In this document: in pieces, positions 21,485-36,154 of the stretch
Position numbering within the stretch: position 1 is the stretch's first letter
How the letters are laid out: every line of letters begins with the position of its first letter
Origin: Sambucus nigra
Taxonomy: Eukaryota; Streptophyta; Magnoliopsida; Dipsacales; Adoxaceae
Direction of reading: 5' to 3'
NCBI GenBank assembly: GCA_949130495.1
Contig: OX422220.1
Location: 124,991,810-125,055,809, forward strand
DNA length: 64,000 nt
Program-made: the position numbers and the translations under genes
Notes under the pieces: model-generated
Told to the model about the DNA's origin: nothing
Seen by the model: only the letters and a program-made list of their open reading frames with translations
The model's database searches: none

Positions 21485-22550
21485 TGAGAGTGCAATTGAT
21501 TCAATGGAATGGTTTTTATAATAAATTATCACACACTCAAATCCAACTTTTTATCAAATTTAATCTTTAATTAAATTAGTTGTGTATATAAGATTTTTCA
21601 ATTTCCAATTTTCAAACAAAGCATGGAATCAACACAAGTGATGAGGGAAAATCCTTAAAAAGGGCAAAACCATATATTCAGCATTATAAAATGATTTGAA
21701 CAACAACCGGCTTATAAAACTTAGACAATCTATGTGAGACATGTGGATCCTTCAAAAACTTCAATAAAATACGACTCAATCCAACAGTCTACCCTCGGTA
21801 TCCACTGATCAACCGTGTCTTCTTCAGCAGTGAAACCCCGATTTTATAATTCAGTAGTAGATATTTCACTCCACAAAGGTTTATAAGATGAAAACCTTCA
21901 TCGTGACTTAGTAACCTGATCTAAACTATTCCAAGGGGTTTAAAATGTTTATTGAGGTATTTGATCATAAAAGAGAACTCAAAAGTAGTGTTTTTGTGTA
22001 TGAAAAGAGCTCTTGACAAGTCTAATTACGTTCAGCCTATTTATAGGAAGGTTGGTTAAATAGGTTAGGTATAAAAGATTTGGATTAGGTATCATTAAAA
22101 ATAAAAATTCGTCGGTCGTTTGTACGAACTTGTACCTTGTTCGAACGATCTTCATGGTTTCGTTAGAACAGGTTCGAATGACCACTTCGAACGACATTCG
22201 AAAGAACGTCCAAAAATACTCCATTCGAAGTAAAATGTATGTCATTGTAACTATGGTCAAACTTAATCGATCGACTTGTAATCTTGTTTGAACGAGGCGG
22301 CATAAAATCCAAAAATTTCTGTAAACAAATTTAAATGCCTTTTTAGAATAGATTACCTGTTAAAAATTCTTAAACCCCAGATATAATAAATAAAACACAG
22401 ATATAATAAATAAACCATTTTACCGATCAAAAGAATAACTTCTTCCAAGGATGTTGAGATGAAGGATTCTTACAACTTTCAAATGTCTTCAACTTTGTCT
22501 TCGAGCCTAAATAAGTCATGTAGGGGAAGTGTTTATGTAATGGAATACAA
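21485..22550 (-). repeat. 5' LTR of the minus-strand copia remnant; far end uncertain
   Basis: Begins TGAGAGTGCAATTGATTC next to the primer site. On the minus strand CTATAAATAG lies near 22,037-22,046 as a TATA box. The TG that should open the LTR on the minus strand could be at about 22,327 or 22,551 (ends in AACA on the plus strand); I could not decide. The ORF-like stretch at 21,979-22,260 lies in LTR DNA and is not taken as a gene. Confidence 0.55.
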
Positions 22551-22594
22551 CAAAAATAAAATAAAACTTGAGCGGTCATAAAATTTACTCTTAC

Positions 22595-25500
22595 AGAAAT
22601 GACAAGTATACACAGTTTTTAGGTTAAAAATGGGTTGTGGGGGAAAATATTAAAATACGAAACAAATAGCCCAAAAATAGGCAAGAACACCTGGAGATTG
22701 ACCATTGCAAGATGTGTGAACTGATTGTATCCTCATCAAATTCTAAATTTCACAAAATAACAACTACACGAAAGTCTTAGGTTCAAAATGGAACGTTCTG
22801 GATGAAATTTCAAAGAAGCGATCAAATGGTACTAAAAGAGGAACAAACACCTCGAGATGGTCCGTTACAATGTGTGTCAACTAACGGTGTCATTTTCGGG
22901 CTCCCACTTTATCAAAATGAAAAATATACTAACATTTTAAGTTAAATTAAAGAATTGGAGGTTCAGATATCAAAAGATCAACCAAATGGCCCGGGAAGAG
23001 GCACAAACACCACATGATGGATAATTACAACGTGTGTGATCTAATTGTGTCCTTATTTGACTCAGATTTAACAAAATGATAAGTATACGAATCTTTTAGG
23101 TAAAAGGTGGGGCATTAAGGGTTAAATATCAAAACAACAAACAAATGGCCTAAAAAGAAGCATGAAAACCTTATGACGGACAGTTACAATGTGTTTGAAC
23201 CAACTGTGTCCTTATTTGACACCCAGTTTAACAAAATGACAAGTATACGTAAGTTACAGGATAATGTTAGGTAACATTGGGGATGGAATAATAAAACTTC
23301 AATTTTTTTTCCAGAAAGACACATGAACACTTCAAGATAAACCATTGTAGTATGTGTGGACTAACGACACTCTTATCGAACTCCCAATTTATTAAAATAA
23401 CAATCATACAAAACTAATAGGTTAAAAATGGGGCATTGGGGTATAATATAAAAAAAAACAAATGGCCCAATAGAGGCATGATGACCTCGAAATTGACCAT
23501 TGCAACATGTGTGAAATGACTGTTTTCTTATCGGATTCTCGATTTACCATAATGGTATATATGCAAAAGTTTTGAGTTAAAATGGGATGCTGGGGTGAAA
23601 TATCAAAAGTATGACCAAGTAGCCCAGAAAGAGGCTTAGACACTTCATGATGGAAAATTAAAATTTTTATTAACTGACTGTGTCCTTATTATAGTCTCGA
23701 ATTAAAAATGTGATAAGTGTATGCAAGTTTTAAGTTAAAATAGGGAATTGGAGTTGAAATATCAAAACAACAAACGATTGGACCTGAAAGAGGCACGAAC
23801 ACCTCGATATGGTCATGTCCTCATCAGGCTCTCGATTTAACAAAATGTAAATTTTGCACAAGTCAAGGGTTTAAAATGGGATGTTGGGGTGAAATTTCAA
23901 AACAACAATCAAGTAGTCCAGAAAGAGGCATAAACACCTCCAGATGGATAACTATATGCACGTTTTAAGTTAAATTAGGGAATTGGAGGTGAAAATATCA
24001 AAAAAATAACATAATGTCCCGGTAAGAAGTACGAGCATCACAAGATGAATAATTGCAATGTGTGTGAACAAATCGTGTTCTTATTTGACTGGCGATTATA
24101 CAAAATAGCAAGTATAGGTATGTTTTAGGTTAAAAATGGGGAATCGGGGTGAAATATAAAAACAACAACCAAATTTCTTGAAAATAGACATGAATACCTC
24201 AATATATTGAAATGTCTGTGAGCTGACATTGTCCTTATCAAACTCCCCATTTAACAAAATGACAAGTATACGCAAACAATAGGTTAAAAATTGGGCGTTG
24301 GGGGTGAAATATGAAAACAATGACGAACGGAGAAATAGACACAAATATCTCATGCGAGACCATTGCAATGTGTTCAAACTAATTATTTCCTCATTGAATA
24401 GCCGGTTTAACAAAATTAAAACTATACGCAAGTCTTGGTTTAAAAATGGGGTATTGGGGGTGAAATATCAAAACAGCTACCAAATTGCTCGTAAAGAAGC
24501 ATAAATACCTCAAGACGTGTCGCTGAAATGTGTGTGAACTGGCTGTCTCCTTATTGGACTCCTATTTTAACAGAATGACATGTGTATAGAGGTTTTAGGT
24601 TAAAATGGAACATTGCGGGATAAATATCAAAATAGCAATTAAGTGGCCTGAAAAGAGGCGGGAACACCTCAAGATGGATCATTATAATGTGTGAACTGGT
24701 CATGTCTTTATCGAACTGTTGGTTTAACATAATGACAAGTATAGGGATATTTTAATTTAAAAATGGGGGTATTTGGCAGTGAAATATAAAAATTGCTACC
24801 AAAATTGCCTAGAAAGAGGTACGACCAGCTCAAGATGGAGAATTGTAATGTGTGTGAATTGACCATGTCCTTATTTCCTTCCCATTTTAATGAGATGGCT
24901 TGTATATGAAGTTTTTAGGTTAAAGTGGGGGCGTTGGGGCTGAAATATCAAAAGAACAACCAATTGGCCCTAAAAAATGAAAAAGCACCTAGAGATGGAC
25001 CAATGCAACATGTGTAAACTAATCGTGCCCTTATCAGACACCTGGTTTAAAATATTTACATGTATACAAAAGTTTTACATTAAAATGGGGCGTTGGATAT
25101 ATCAAAACAACAACCCAATGGCTTGAAAAAAATCACCAACGCCTCGAAGTGTACAATTATAATCTGTGTGAAATTAATGTGTCTATATTTATTCTTAGTT
25201 TAATACAATGACAAGTATATGAAAGCTTTAGGCTAAAAATAAAGCGTTCGTGGGTAGATATTCAAACATCAACAAAGCTTTCCGGAAGATGCATGAGAAA
25301 CCCTAAATTGGCCATTAAAACATGTGTGAACAAACCACATCTGTATCAGGCATCTGTTTAATAAAATAACAAGTATATGTAAGTAAATAGGTTAAAAATA
25401 AGGCATAAGTATGAAATATAAAAAAAATAGTCCGAAAAGAGATACGAAGACCTCGATATGGACCATTAGAACATGTGCAAAATGATTGTGTCCTTATGGA

Positions 25501-28500
25501 CGCCCGATTTAACCGAATGGCATGTATATGAAAGTTTTAGTTTAAAATAGGATGTTGGGGTGAAATATCATAATAACAATTAAATGGTGCAAAAAGATGT
25601 ACGGACACCTCGAGATGGACCATTGCAATGTTTAAGAAGGGATCGTGTCCTTATCAGACTTCTGATTTAATAAAATGACAATTACTGGCAAGTATTAAGT
25701 TAGATTATTGCATTGGGGGCGAAATATAAAAACAGGGACCAAATGGTCTAGAAAGAGGCACAAACTCCTCGAGATGGAAAATTGCAATGCTTGTGAACAA
25801 ATAATGTCCTAATTTTACATCCAGTTGAACAAAATGACAAATATGCGCAAGTTTTGGGCTAAAGGCGTTAGGGAGTGAAATATTAAATTAACAATCGAAT
25901 TGCCCGATAAAGGAGCACAGATTCCTCGAGATGGACCATTACAATGTGTGTGAATTGGCCGTGTCCTTTTCAGACTCTCAATTCAACAAAATGACAACTA
26001 TATGTAAGTCTTAGGTTAGGAATGGGGCATTGAGGGCAACATATCAAAATAAAAAGTGTGAAGTATCATTAATGCATTCATATTCCACAAAGATAAACTC
26101 AAACACCTCAATATGGATCATTGCCACATGTGTGAAGTAACCCTATTATTTTCGCACTTTCAATTTAACAAATCCACGAGTATAGGCAATTTTCAGGTTG
26201 AGAAGTTGGAATTAGGAGGTGAAATATCACAATTACAACTGAATATGTCGATGAAAAGTCACGGATACCTCGATATAGATCATTACAAAATATGTGAACT
26301 AACCATGTCCTTATCGGACTCTCGATTTGACAAAATGATATTCATACACAAGTCTTAGTTCAAAATAGAGCGTTGGGGATGAAATATCAAAACAACAAGT
26401 AAGTGGTCTTGATAGAGGTACGGACACTAAGAAATGGTCCATTATAATGTGTGTGAACTGATTGTGTCCTTATCAAATTTCCCAATTAACAAAATAACAA
26501 TTATATGAAAGTTTCAAGATAAATAAGGGCATTCAGGTCAAATATAAAAACACTGGCCAAATGCCACAAAAGAGGCGCAAATAACTCGAGAGAGGAAATT
26601 GCAATGTGTATGAACTGGCTTGTCCTTATTTAACTATCAGTTTAACCAAATAACAAGTCTATGCAAATTTTAGGTTAACATGGAGCATTGGTAGTGAAAT
26701 ATCAAAATATCAACAAAACTGCATTAAAAGATGCATGCACAACTCGAGTTAGACAACATGTGTGAACTGACAAAGTCCTTATCATACTCACGGTTTTAAA
26801 AAATAATAAGTATACGCAAGTAGTAGGTTAAAAATGAGGCTTTGGGTGTGATATATCAAAAAAATAAATAAATGCCCCAAGAATAGTGGTGAAGACCTCG
26901 AGATGGACCATTCAAACATGTGTGAACTAACCTTGTCCTCCTAGTTTAACATAAGGACATGTATATGGAAGTTTTAGGTTAAAATGGTATTTAGGAATGA
27001 ATATCAGAACAATAATAAAATGGATCAGAAAGAGGTAGGCATACCTTGAGATGGACCATTATAATGTCTATGAGGGGACAGTGTCATTATAAGACTCTTG
27101 ATTTAACAAAATGATAAATATACACAAGTTTTTAGTTAAATTATGGCAGTTGGGAGTGAAATATCAAATCGACAAACAAATAGCATTGAAAGAGGAATAA
27201 ATACCTCGAGATGGAAACTTGCAATGTGTGAACTAATTGTGTCCTTATTTGACTCCTGGTTTTAGAAAATGATAAGTATACACATGTTTTAGATTAAAAT
27301 TGGGCATTGGGAGTGAAATATCAAAATGACCACCAAATTGGTTAATAAGGAGGCATGGACAACATGAGATGGACCATTTCAACGCGTATGAATTAACTGC
27401 GTCTTAATCGAACTGTCGATTCAATAAAATGACATCAACTAAATGTCCAAAAATAAGGTAAAAAAACCCTTGAGATTGACCATTACAACGTGTGTGAACT
27501 CGTCATGCCCATATTAGACTCTACATTTTTATAGAATGACAATTATACACAAAGTTTGACATTAAAATGGGTCATTATGAGGTAAATATCAAAACAAATA
27601 TCTTAAAAAGAGGCACGAACACCTTAAGATGGACCATCGCAACATGTTGGAATTAACTTTGTCTTTATCAAACTCTTACTTTAATAAAATGATAAGTGTA
27701 CGTATATTTTAGATTAAAATGTTGCACTATGAGGTGAAATATCAAAACACCAAGCCATTGGATCGAAAAAGGGTCAAACACCTCAATATGGACCATTGAT
27801 ATGTGTGTGAACTAACTATGTCTTTATTAGACTTTCGATTTAATAAAACCACAAGTATACAGAAGTTTTAAGCTAAATTTGGAGCATTAGGAGGTCAAAT
27901 ATGAAAACGAAAACTAAAGGGAAAGATAAAGAGGCATGGCCCCCTCAAGATGGGCCATGGCAATGTGTGTGAACTGATTGTATCCCCATTAGACTCCTGG
28001 TTTAATAAAATGACAACCATAAATAAATCTTGGGTTAAAATGGGGAGTTGGGGGGAAAATATCAAAACAACAAATAATTTCCCTCGAAAGTGGTACAAAC
28101 ACCTTGAAATTGACAATTACGAAGTGTGTGCACTAATTGTGTCCTTATAAAACTCCCAGTTTATCAAAATGACAATTATAAGCAAGTTTTTAGTTAAATT
28201 AGGACATTGGGTGAAAATGTGAAAATTGTAATAAATGGCCCAATAAGATTCATGGACACATGGAGATGGAAAATTGTAAGGTGTATGAGTTAATCATATC
28301 TTTATTCGACTCCCGGTTTAATAAAAGGACAATTATACATAAGTTTTGGGTTAAAAAGGGAAGTTGGGGTGAAATATCAAAACAACAACCAAATTGTTGG
28401 AAAGAAGCACAAATGTCTCGAGACGGACCATTGCAATGTTATGAACTGACCATGTCTTTTTCGAGCTCCTGATTTAATAAAATAATAAGTATGCACAAAT

Positions 28501-31500
28501 TTTAGGGTTAAAATGGGGCATTGGGGGTGAAATATCAAAATAGCAACTAAATGTCTCAAAAAGAGGCACAAACATCTCGAGATGGACCATTGCTACATGT
28601 ATACATGGATCGTGTCCTTATCGGACTCCCAATTTAACAAAATGACAAGTTTTATAAGTTTTATGTTAAAAATGGGCCATTGGAGGATGAAATCACAAAA
28701 CAAAAACCAAATGGCCCAAAAGAGACACGAACACCTCCAGATGGACCATTGTAACGTATATGAACTGATCATGTCCATATAAAACTCTCAATTTAATCGA
28801 ATGACATTTATACAGAACTTTTAGGTTAAAATGGGACATTGGAAACAAAATAACAAAATAGCAATCAAGTAGCCTGAAAAGAGGCACGAACAAATTGAGA
28901 TGACCCATTGGAATCAGTATTCATGGACTTTGTCCTTATCGAACTCCTAGTTTACCAAATGAAAACTATACACAAGTTTTAGGTTAAATTGAGGAATTTG
29001 GGTAAAATATCAAAACAATAACCAAATGTCCCAATAAGAGGCACGAACACCTCGAGATGCAAAATTACAATGTGTGTTAGCTAACTATATCCTTATTTTA
29101 CTCCCACTTTAACAAAATAACAAGTATATGAAAGTTTAAGGTTAATAATCGGGCATTGGGAGTGAAATATTAAAGTAGCAACCAAATGGCCCAAAAAGAT
29201 GCATGAATACCTCGATATAGACCATCATAATTTGTGTTAACTGAACATGTCATTTTATGACTCTCACCTTAACAAAATGACATGTCTAATCAAGTTTACG
29301 TTAAAATGGGGACTGATATATCAAACTAATAACTAAATTGCCCAGAAAGATGCACGAACACCTCAAACTGGACCACTACAATGTGTATGAACTGATCATG
29401 TTATTATTGGACTCCCATTTTAAAAATACTAAGTATACAGACCTAATAGTTAAAAATGGGGGATTGGGGGAAAGTATAAAAATAACAACCAAATTTTTAG
29501 GAATGAGGCACAAACATCTCGATATGGACCATTGCAATATATGTGAACTAACTGCATATTTATCTAAATCTCATTTTTACAAAATTAACATTATACCCCA
29601 GTTTTAAGTTAAATTAAGGCATTGGGGTGAAATATTAAAACAACAACCAAGTGGACCAAAAAATGGAACGAACCCCTTAAGATGGACAATTGCAATGTCT
29701 GTACATTGACAATCATCATATCAGATTCCCAGTTTAAAAAAATAAGTATAGGAAGTAATAGGTTAAAATAGGACATTGTAGACAAAATATCAAAACAAAA
29801 ATCAAATGTCCCATAAAGAGGCACGAACACCTCGACATGGATCATTGTAATGTTTATGAATGAACCGTGTCCTTATCAATCTTGCGGTATTTCTAAATGA
29901 AAAATGTAGGCTTGTTTTAAGTTAAGTTAGGACATTGGGCGTAAATATCATAACATAAACCAAATGGCTCAAAAATAGCACGAACACCTCGATATGGATA
30001 ATTGCAATGTGGTTGAACTCAAGATATCCTTATTTGAATCCTGATTTAAAAAAATGAAAGGTATATGAAAATTTTAGGTTAAAATGGAGCGTTAGTGATG
30101 AAATGTGAAAACAATAATAAATTTCTAGATAAAGAGGAATCGACACCTCGATATGGACCACTACAACACATGCGAACTGATTATGTCCTCATCGGACTCT
30201 CGGTTTAGAAAAATAATGAGTATACATAAGTAATGGGTTAAAATGGGGCATTCGGGGTGAAGTATCAAAACAACAACCAAATGTCATTGAAAGAGGCACA
30301 AACACCTCGAGATGGACCATTTTAACCTATGGGAACTGACAATGCCCTTATCTTACTCCCAATTTAACAAAATGAGAATTATATGAAATTTTTAGGTTAA
30401 ACTGGTTCGTTGGGTTTTACATATCAAAACACCACCAAGTTTCCCAGAAAGAGGCACAAATACATGGAGATGGACAGCAGCTACATGTCTTAACTGACTG
30501 TGTCCTTATTTGTCTCCTGGTTTAAAATGATAATGGCACACAAGTTTTAGATTAAATTGGGGTATTTAGGGTGAAATATCAAAACAACAATCAAATTTCT
30601 CAAAAAGAAGTATGAACACCTCGAGATGAACCATTGCAATGTGTGTTAACTCACCATCTCCTAATTGGACTCTTGGCTTAACAAAATAACAAGTGTATGC
30701 AAGTAATAGGTTAAAAATGGGGCGTTGGGGTGAAATAATATAAAAAATAATCAAATGATCCGAAAAGAGGCACAAAACCCTTGATATGGAAATTTGCAAC
30801 TTGTGTGAACAATCTATGTCCTTATCGCACAATTGGTTTCATCAGATGACTAATATATGAAAGTTTTATGTTAAAATGGGGATTTGGAGGTGAAATATCA
30901 AAACAACGAACAAATGTATCGAAAAGAGGCATGGGCACCTCGAGATGGACCATTGCAACGTGTTAATTGATCGTGTTCTCATCAGATTCTCGGTATAAAA
31001 AAATCACAATTATACCCAAGTGTTAGGTTAAAAATGTGGCGTTGGGGTGAAATATTAAAGTAACAAAATGTATCGAAAAGGGGCACGAACACCTCGAGAT
31101 GGAAAATTACAATATGCGTCCATTGAGCATCACCATATCGGACACCTGGTTTAAAAAAATAAGTATATACAAGTAATAGGTTAAAATGGGAGGTTGAGGA
31201 TTAAATACAAAAAAACAACCAAATGGCCCACAAAGAGGCACGAACACCTTGAGATGGACCATTCTAGTGTTTGTGAATGAACTGTGTCCTTATTGGTCTC
31301 CACGTTTACTCAAATGACAACTATATGCCTGTCTTAAGTTAAGTTAGGATATTGGTGGTAAATCTCATAACAACAACCAAATGGCCCAAAAATAGACACG
31401 CACCCCTCAATATGAAAAATTACAATGTGTGTTAACTGACAGTATCCTTATTTGACTCCCGATTTAACAAAATGAAAAGCATATACAAATTTTAGGTTAA

Positions 31501-34500
31501 AAATGGAGCGTTTGGTGCGTGAAATATCAAAAAAGCAACAAAATTTCCCAATAAAGAGGCACAGACACCTCGAGATAGAACATTGAAATGTGTGCGAATT
31601 GACTGTCTCCTCATCCAACTCTCGGTTTAGGAAAATAACGAGTATATACAAGTAGTAGTTTAAAATGGGGTATTCGGGGTGAAATATCATAACAATGAAA
31701 TTTCTTGGAAAGAAGCACGAACATGTTAAGATGGACCATTGTAACGTACGGGAACTAACTGTGTCTTTATCGGACTACCAATTTTAAAAAATGAGAATTA
31801 TATGGAAGTTTTAATTTAAATTAGGTCAATGGGGTGATATATCGAAAAAAAAATGTCTCGAAAAGAGGCACGAACATTTGAAGATGGACAATAGAAACAT
31901 GTGAACTGACTTTGTCCTTATTTGACTCGTGGTTTAACAAAATGACAAATGTACACAAGTTTTAGGTTAAAATGGGTGGCTTAGGGTGAATTATAAAAAA
32001 AGTAACCAAACTGATCGAAAAGAACGACAAACACATTGAGATAGACCATTTCAACGTACGTGAATTGCCATCTCCTAATTGGATTCATGGTTTAACAAAA
32101 TAAAAAGTATGTGCAAGTAATGGGTTAAAAATGGGGCGCTGTGGTTGAAATAACACAAAAATAACCAATTGAACCGGGAAGAGGAATGAAAACCTTGACA
32201 TGGACAATTGCAATGTGTGTGAAAATAATGCATCCTTATCGCACTCTTGATTTAACCGAATGACAAGTATACGCAAGTTATAGGATAAAATGGGGTGTTG
32301 GCTATGAAATATCAAAATAGCAAACAAATAGAATGGAAAATTCGTGGACACCTTGATATGGGCCATTGCAACGTGTGTTAATCGATCACGTTGTCATAAT
32401 ATTGTCGATTTAAAAAAGTGAAACTATACGCAAATCTTGGTTATATGAGGCTATGGGTTGAAATATTAAAATAATAACCAAATGTCCCGAAAAGGAACAC
32501 GAATATCTCGATATGGACCATTACAACATATGTGCAATGATTATCGAATCCCAATTTATGAAAAATGACCCGTATAAGCACATTTTAACTTAAATTAGGG
32601 AATTGGGGTGAAATATCAATGTAGCAAACAAATTGCCCGAAAAGAGGCCCGATCTCAAGATGAACAATTGCAATTTGTGTAAAGTAACCTTATCCTTATT
32701 TAACTCCGACTTTAACAAAATTACATGTATATAAAAGTTTTAGTTTAAAATCGGGTGTTAGGGGTGAAATATCAAAATAGGAACCAAATTGCTCAGAAAA
32801 ATGCATGAACACCTCGAGATGCTCCATTGCAAAGTGTGTGAACTGGTCGTATCCTTATCGGACTATTGGTTTTATAAAACAACAAGTATACACAAGTTTT
32901 AGATTAAAATGGGGCATTGAAAGAGAAATATCAAACTATAAACAAATATCCCTGAAAGAGGCATGAACACATCGAGATGTACCATTGTAACATGTTTAAA
33001 ATAATTGTGTTCTTATCAGTCTCTTATTTTAATAAAATGGTAACTATACCCACATTTTATACAAATATGGGCATTGGGAGGTGAAATATCAAAGTAGAAA
33101 GCAAATGGACCAAAAAGAGGCTCAAACACCTTGTTATATACCATTGCAACATGGGTGAACTAATCGTGTCATTATCGGACTTTCGGTTTAAAAAATCACA
33201 AGTATACAAAAGTTTTAGGTTAAATGGGGTACTGAGAGGTGAAATATTAGAGCAAAACCGATCGTCCTGATAAACAGGCACAAACACCTCGAGATTGACC
33301 ATTGCAATGTGTGTGAACTGACCGTTTCCTTACCAGACTTTTGATTTGACAAAATGACGACCACACACAAGCCTTAAATTAAAAATGGGGCGTTGGAGGA
33401 CGAAATATATAAACAACCAAATGGACTCAATAGAACCACGAAAGCCTCGAGAGGGACCATTGAAATGTGTGTGAACTAATCATTTCCTTGTTAGATTCCC
33501 AATTTCAAAATAGGACAATTATACGCAGGTTTTAAGTTAAATTAGGGCATTAGGGGGGAAATATGAAAATAGGAACCAAATTGGTCAAAAAGAGGCACAA
33601 ATACCTCGAGATGGACAATTTCAACATGTGTGAATTAATCACGTCCTTATTTGACTCACGGCTTAAAAAATTCAAAAACATATATGAGTTTTATGTTAAA
33701 ATGGGGTGTTTGGGGTGAAATATCAAAATAATAACCAAATTACTAGGATAGAAACATGAACACCTTTAGATGTACCACTGCAATCTGTGTGAACTAACCA
33801 CGTCCTTATCAGACTATCAGTTCAATAAAATAACAAGTATATCCATGTAATAGGTTAAAATGGGGCATTGGGTTAAATATCAAGACAGTAACAAATGGCC
33901 CATAAGGAGGAATGACGGCTTTAAGATGCACTATTAAAATATGTGTGAATTGATCGTGCCCTTATTTGACTTCTGATTTTACAAACGACAAGTATACAAA
34001 ATTTTGAGGTTAAAATGGTGGGAGTTAGTGGGGTGAAATATTAGAGGACTAGTGAAATGGGCGGGAAAGAGGTAGAACACTTCGAGATGGACCATTGTAA
34101 TGTGTTTGATCTAACATTGTCCTTTTTGGACTTCGGGTTTAACAAAATAATAAGTATTCACAACTTTTACATTAAAATGAGGAGTTGGGGGTGAAATATC
34201 TCAATAGCGACCAAATGGCCCGAGAATAGGAGCTAACTCCTTCGTGATGGACCATTGAAACATATATAAACTAATCATATCCTTATCGAACTCCAAGTTT
34301 AACAAAATGGAAATCTTATGCAAGTTTTATGTTAAAATGGGATATTATAGGATAAAGTTCCAAAATGACAACCAAATGGCCCAAAAAAGGAACGAAATCT
34401 CTATATGGACCATCGAAACATGTATGAATTGATCGTGTTTTTATCAAACTTTCGATTTAACAAAATGACAACTATATGGATGTTGTATGTTAAAATGGGT

Positions 34501-36154
34501 CATTGGGTGAAATAGAAGAATATCAGTAAAGTGTCTTATAAAGAGGAGCAAACACCTCAAGATGCATAATTTCAACGTGTGTTAAAATATCTTGTCATTA
34601 TAAACTCTCAGTTTAATAAAATGACAACTGTATACAAATAATAGGTTTAAATGGGGTGTTGGGGGTGAAATATCAAAATAGAAATTGAATTCCCTAGAAA
34701 GAGGCATGAACATCTTAGGATGGGCAATTGCAATGTGTGTGAACTGATCATTTCCTTATCGGACACCCGGTTTAACATGATGGCGAGTATATGCAAGTTT
34801 TAGTTTTAAATCGGTTAGCGGGGGTGAAATATCAATGTGCATCAACAAAATGGCCCAAAAAGACGCAAGAAAACCATAAAATGGACCACTGTAATATGTG
34901 TGAACTAATCTAGTCATCATTTAGCACTCGGTTTAACAAAATGGTAAGTATATACGATTTTTAGGTGAAAATGGGGTGTTGGGTGGTGAAATATCAAAAG
35001 AGTAACCAAGTAGCCCAACAGGACACACAAACACCTCGAGATGGACCATTTTAATGTATGTGAACTTACCATGTCCTTATTGGACTCCCATTTTAATGAA
35101 ATAATAGGTATGTGCAAGTAAAATAAAATAAAATTAGGCATTAGGGGTAAAATAAAAAAGCCACACCAAATGCCCCCCCAAAAAGGCACGAATACCTCGA
35201 GATGGACCATCATAGCATAATTGAATTGGCCGACTCCTAGTTTAAGATAATGATAAGTATACACAAGTTTTAGGTTAAAATGGTGAGTTGGGGGTAAATA
35301 ACAGAACAACAAACAAATTCTCCTAAAAAAGTCACAAAAACCTCAAGAAGGAGCATGACATCATGTGTGAATTGACTATCTCGGGGTCGAACTCTAAGTT
35401 TAACAAAATGACATCAATATGCAAGTCTTAGTTTAAAAATAAATTTGGGGTGAAATACCAAAATAACAATCAAATGATTCAAAAATAGGCACATACACCT
35501 TGAGATGGGCCTTTATAGCTTGTTTGAATTGACCATGTCCTTATTAGACTCTCGTTTTAACAATAAGACAAATACACACACAATTTTAGTTAAATTACGA
35601 AATTAGGGGCTAAATATCAAAGCAGAAACTAAATGGCCCGGAAAGAGGCATGAACATCTCGAGATGGACCATTGCAACATGTGTGAACTGATTGTATCCT
35701 TACCAGACTCTTGGTTTTACAGAATGACAAATATATGCATATTTAGGTTAAAATGGGGCATCGAGAGTGAAATATCAAAACGAAACTAAATTTCCCGAAA
35801 ATATGAATGAACACCTCAAGATGACCTATTGCAACATATATGAACTGACCACATCCTTATCAAACTCCCACCTTAATGAAATATCAAGTATGCAGAGTAA
35901 TAAGTTAAAAATGGTGAGTTAGGGGGTTGAATATCGAAACATCAACCAAATGGCCTTGAAAGAAGCATGAAGCCCTTGAGATGGACCGTTATAACATATG
36001 CAAATGAAATGTGTCCTTATTGGACTCAGAGTGTAAAAAATGACAAGTATACAGACATTTTAGGTTAAAATGGGATGTTGGGGTGAAATATTAAAACATA
36101 AATGAAATGGCCCTAAAAAAGACACGAACACCTCGAGATGGACATTATAATTTT
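22595..36154 (+). repeat. Satellite array, monomer about 157 bp, roughly 86 diverged copies
   Basis: The same segment order returns every 155-160 bp: AGAGGCACGAACACCTCGAG, GATGGACCATTGCAATGTGT, GTGTCCTTATCGGACTCC, TTTAACAAAATGACAAGTAT, TTTTAGGTTAAAATGGGG, GTGAAATATCAAAACAAC and AAATGGCCC. Monomers differ strongly from one another and many carry small indels. Short reading frames on both strands of the array are by-products of the repeat and not genes. The length is near one nucleosome repeat and the family could be centromeric or pericentromeric, but no CENP-B-box-like motif was recognised. The right end is cut by element C. Confidence 0.93.
29600..32430 (+). repeat. Higher-order satellite block: two copies of a nine-monomer, about 1,415-bp unit
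   Basis: Variants shared only at this spacing include TTTAAAAAAATAAGTATA at 29,733 and 31,150; TAAGTTAAGTTAGGA at 29,918 and 31,335; and CATCTCCTAATTGGA at 30,655 and 32,069. Inside the block every third monomer carries AAGTAATAGG or a close variant (29,753; 30,228; 30,701; 31,171; 31,650; 32,115). Confidence 0.75.

Noticed and set aside
21979..22260. 93-codon minus-strand ORF
   Set aside because: It lies in the U3-like part of the copia LTR upstream of and across the TATA box, with no domain.
22595..36154. Many short ORFs on both strands, up to 131 codons (for example 34,917-35,312 minus)
   Set aside because: They all lie in the satellite and repeat its monomer in translation. They are by-products of low stop density in some monomer frames.
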